A DNA stretch of 64,000 nt, from positions 1 through 64,000 of the forward strand of contig JANQEO010000406.1 in NCBI GenBank assembly GCA_028278325.1. Reading direction: 5' to 3'. A program made the translations under genes and the position numbers. The stretch comes from Candidatus Binatia bacterium. Its GTDB lineage: Bacteria; Desulfobacterota; Binatia; UBA1149; JAJCZL01. The notes beneath the pieces were generated by a model. It searched no databases. It had not been told where the DNA came from and saw nothing but the letters and a program-made list of their open reading frames with translations. The first letter of the stretch is position 1; each line of letters opens with the position of its first letter. This document shows positions 62,380-64,000 of the stretch, in pieces.

Positions 62380-62969
62380 TGAGGCTCAACTCCGAGGGCT
62401 TCCAAATGGGTGACCACCTGTGCGACCGGAAGACCGATGACGTTGTCCAGGGAGCCCTGGACCGCGCCCACGAGTGTGCGGCCCAGCCCCTGCACGGCGT
62501 AAGAGCCAGCCTTGTCCAACGGCTCACCGGAATCAACGTATTCCATGATCTCTGCGCGGCCGAGTTCCCGCATCCGCACGACCGATCTCGTGTAGCCGCT
62601 GATCCATTTTTCCGAGACTCCGTCGCTCGGTGCAGCGATGGTCCAAGCGGTCACGACATGATGATTGCGGCCGGCTAGATTCGCGAGCTGTCGACAGGCA
62701 TCCTTAGAGTCAACGGGTTTGCCGTAGAGTCTCCCGTCGCAGATCACCGAGGTGTCGGCGGCCAGGACCACATCACCCGGGCCGCACCTGCCAGTCACGG
62801 TCACGGCTTTCTCGGCCGCCAGGCGGCAGGTTGCCAACAGCGGGGCCTCGTCGGCACCTACCGATTCATCGATGTCTGCAGCGTCCACGGTGAACGTGAA
62901 ACCCTCGCGCGAGAGCAACTCGCGTCTACGAGGGGAGGCGGAGGCCAGAACCAGACGCGTCGTCGCCAT
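62376..62969 (-). CDS. maf: Maf-type nucleoside triphosphate pyrophosphatase
   Basis: A 197-residue house-cleaning pyrophosphatase acting on modified or non-canonical nucleotides. RLVLASASPRRRELLSREGF is the N-terminal signature, DVVLAADTSVICDGRLYGKP the catalytic block, GSYAVQGLGRTLVGAVQGSL the third and DNVIGLPVAQV the ending. ATG 62969 fits the family start. Its stop overlaps the start of yggS. Confidence 0.94.
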   Translation of the reverse strand: MATTRLVLASASPRRRELLSREGFTFTVDAADIDESVGADEAPLLATCRLAAEKAVTVTGRCGPGDVVLAADTSVICDGRLYGKPVDSKDACRQLANLAGRNHHVVTAWTIAAPSDGVSEKWISGYTRSVVRMRELGRAEIMEYVDSGEPLDKAGSYAVQGLGRTLVGAVQGSLDNVIGLPVAQVVTHLEALGVEPQ

Positions 62970-63004
62970 GCCGGCGCATTGTCGAAGCGAGATGGGCAAA
63001 GTCA

Positions 63005-64000
63005 ATGTCGGTCGATCGCGCTAGCACCCTCGTCCTGGCCGTGTCTCTGGCCGCCGGTTGCTTCTCGGCTTCGGCAGCCAATACCGAGCCGGCGGCCCAC
63101 GTTGATCGCCACGCCCTGCGTCTCGGTGAGGCGGCGCGGGTGGTGGACGGCGACCCGGGCGAGGCCCGGCGCATTCTCAACCCCTTGTTGGGCGAGTACC
63201 GCCTTCTCGACGATTTCGTCCTGTACTTCAGCGCCCTGGCATCCATGGCCGACGATCCGACAAGAGCCCAAGCCCACCTGCGGACACTGCTGGCCGAGCA
63301 TCCGGAGTCGGTGCTGGCCACTACGGCCGCAGCCAAACTCGTCGAATCTCTGGAGGGCAGCTTCGAGCCGGGCGAGGTCGTAGAGCTCGCCAAGAAGTAC
63401 GAAGACGGCGAGCCGGCCACCGACGCGGCGCGCCTCCTGCTGGCCGCGGGCACGCGCATCGCCAAACGGGACGCACGCCAGGGACTGACCTTTCTCGACG
63501 GAGCCCGTAGGCGGGCCGAAAGCACGGAACTAGCGCGTGAAGCCGGAGACCTGGCCCGTCGCATAAGGATCCAACAGCCCGAGCTGCAACCGTCGAACCC
63601 GGATGAGCTCTACGAAGAGGCGAGCCTGTTGGGCCGCGAGGGAAAGCCCGAAGAGCAGGCCGAGATCCTCGCACGTTTGATCGAGGAACACCCCGGTCAC
63701 TCCAAGTACCTACGGGCCGTCCTAGCGCGCGGCCGAGCGATATCGCGCACGGAAGGCAAGGGTGAGGCTGCAGCCTGGACGGCCAAGCAAGCCGAAAAGA
63801 CCAAAGCCTCACGCATCAAGGCCAGGCTGTTGTACGAGTCGGCCAACTACGATTGGAACCGTCACTACAACACCCAGGCGCTGGCAAAGTTCGAGCGGGT
63901 GCTCGCCATGGCCACGGGGATCAGCGAGGAACAGCGCGCCCGCTACGCGGTGGGCAGGATTCACGAATCGGCGCGCCGCTACACTGCCGCGGCGAGCGCG
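63005..64000 (+). CDS. Exported helical-repeat protein, Slt-like N-terminal part (truncated by window)
   Basis: Open from ATG 63005 to the window edge (332 codons). A signal peptide (STLVLAVSLAAGCFSASA) is followed by a superhelix of TPR-like pairs (ELYEEASLLGREGKPEEQAE, RLIEEHPGHSKYLRAVLARG). The composition is like the U-domain of soluble lytic murein transglycosylase Slt70; the catalytic SLT part would lie beyond the window. A BamD/YbgF-type TPR protein is the alternative. Confidence 0.72.
   Translation, partial: MSVDRASTLVLAVSLAAGCFSASAANTEPAAHVDRHALRLGEAARVVDGDPGEARRILNPLLGEYRLLDDFVLYFSALASMADDPTRAQAHLRTLLAEHPESVLATTAAAKLVESLEGSFEPGEVVELAKKYEDGEPATDAARLLLAAGTRIAKRDARQGLTFLDGARRRAESTELAREAGDLARRIRIQQPELQPSNPDELYEEASLLGREGKPEEQAEILARLIEEHPGHSKYLRAVLARGRAISRTEGKGEAAAWTAKQAEKTKASRIKARLLYESANYDWNRHYNTQALAKFERVLAMATGISEEQRARYAVGRIHESARRYTAAASA

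Overview
The window is GC-rich, densely coding bacterial chromosome. The left end carries lptB-rpoN-ptsN-rapZ-ptsH, the conserved Gram-negative sigma-54/PTS-Ntr cluster, so this is an outer-membrane-bearing bacterium. HemQ, an oxoprolinase/hydantoinase pair, crotonases, DUF6285 plus its phosphotransferase, class III cyclases with actinobacterial-style C-terminal ends and an IPTL-CTERM protein together suggest an environmental lineage of the former Deltaproteobacteria (Desulfobacterota, Myxococcota or Binatota sense). The lineage is an inference.

Layout. 1-6.2 kb is a co-directional housekeeping block: LPS-export ATPase end, sigma-54, PTS-Ntr, RapZ, HPr, SAM synthetase and SAH hydrolase (the activated-methyl cycle). 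6.2-16.8 kb holds mixed metabolic genes: DUF6285/phosphotransferase, a glyoxalase-like protein, tRNA-Val, HspQ/HemQ, a sensor histidine kinase, Nudix, DsbA-fold isomerase, nitroreductases, transporters and a crotonase. 16.8-27.2 kb is accessory: three class III cyclases, a carbonic anhydrase, a PNPOx-like flavoprotein, a TetR regulator with a perfect 30-bp operator next to a class III aminotransferase, DUF1330, a GST and an IPTL-CTERM secreted protein.

27.4-46.1 kb is the unusual part. Thirteen copies of a 43-bp imperfectly palindromic repeat (eight full-length and closely matching, one full-length but diverged by base changes, four truncated or heavily diverged) all lie in one orientation, and nearly every interval between them holds one self-contained gene or a small gene group on either strand. 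The cargo is odd for a cassette array: four cyclase fusions, three paralogous secreted beta-helix proteins, hydrolases, an acyltransferase, a dockerin-like NHL protein and a lipoprotein. Several units begin with a GTTRGCY-like heptamer, resembling the integron attC core, and a perfect inverse heptamer (GGCTAAC) occurs behind one gene. No integrase lies in the window. I interpret this as an integron-like cassette array without a local integrase, ending beside tRNA-Gln; the repeats do not fully match canonical attC sites.

46.2-64 kb returns to core genes: tRNA-Gln, infA, a crotonase, a lytic transglycosylase, TldD/TldE, a sulfatase-superfamily protein, HyuA/HyuB, a phasin-like protein, FmdB-like zinc ribbon, a potassium channel, YggU, ProC, YggS, Maf and the start of an Slt-like TPR protein.

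A second highlight is the cyclase at 16.85-17.78 kb. It has one in-frame UGA exactly where its family has the second Cys of a CxxC motif, followed at once by a small hairpin with a GGUC loop, so it is a candidate selenoprotein or a very recent nonsense mutant.
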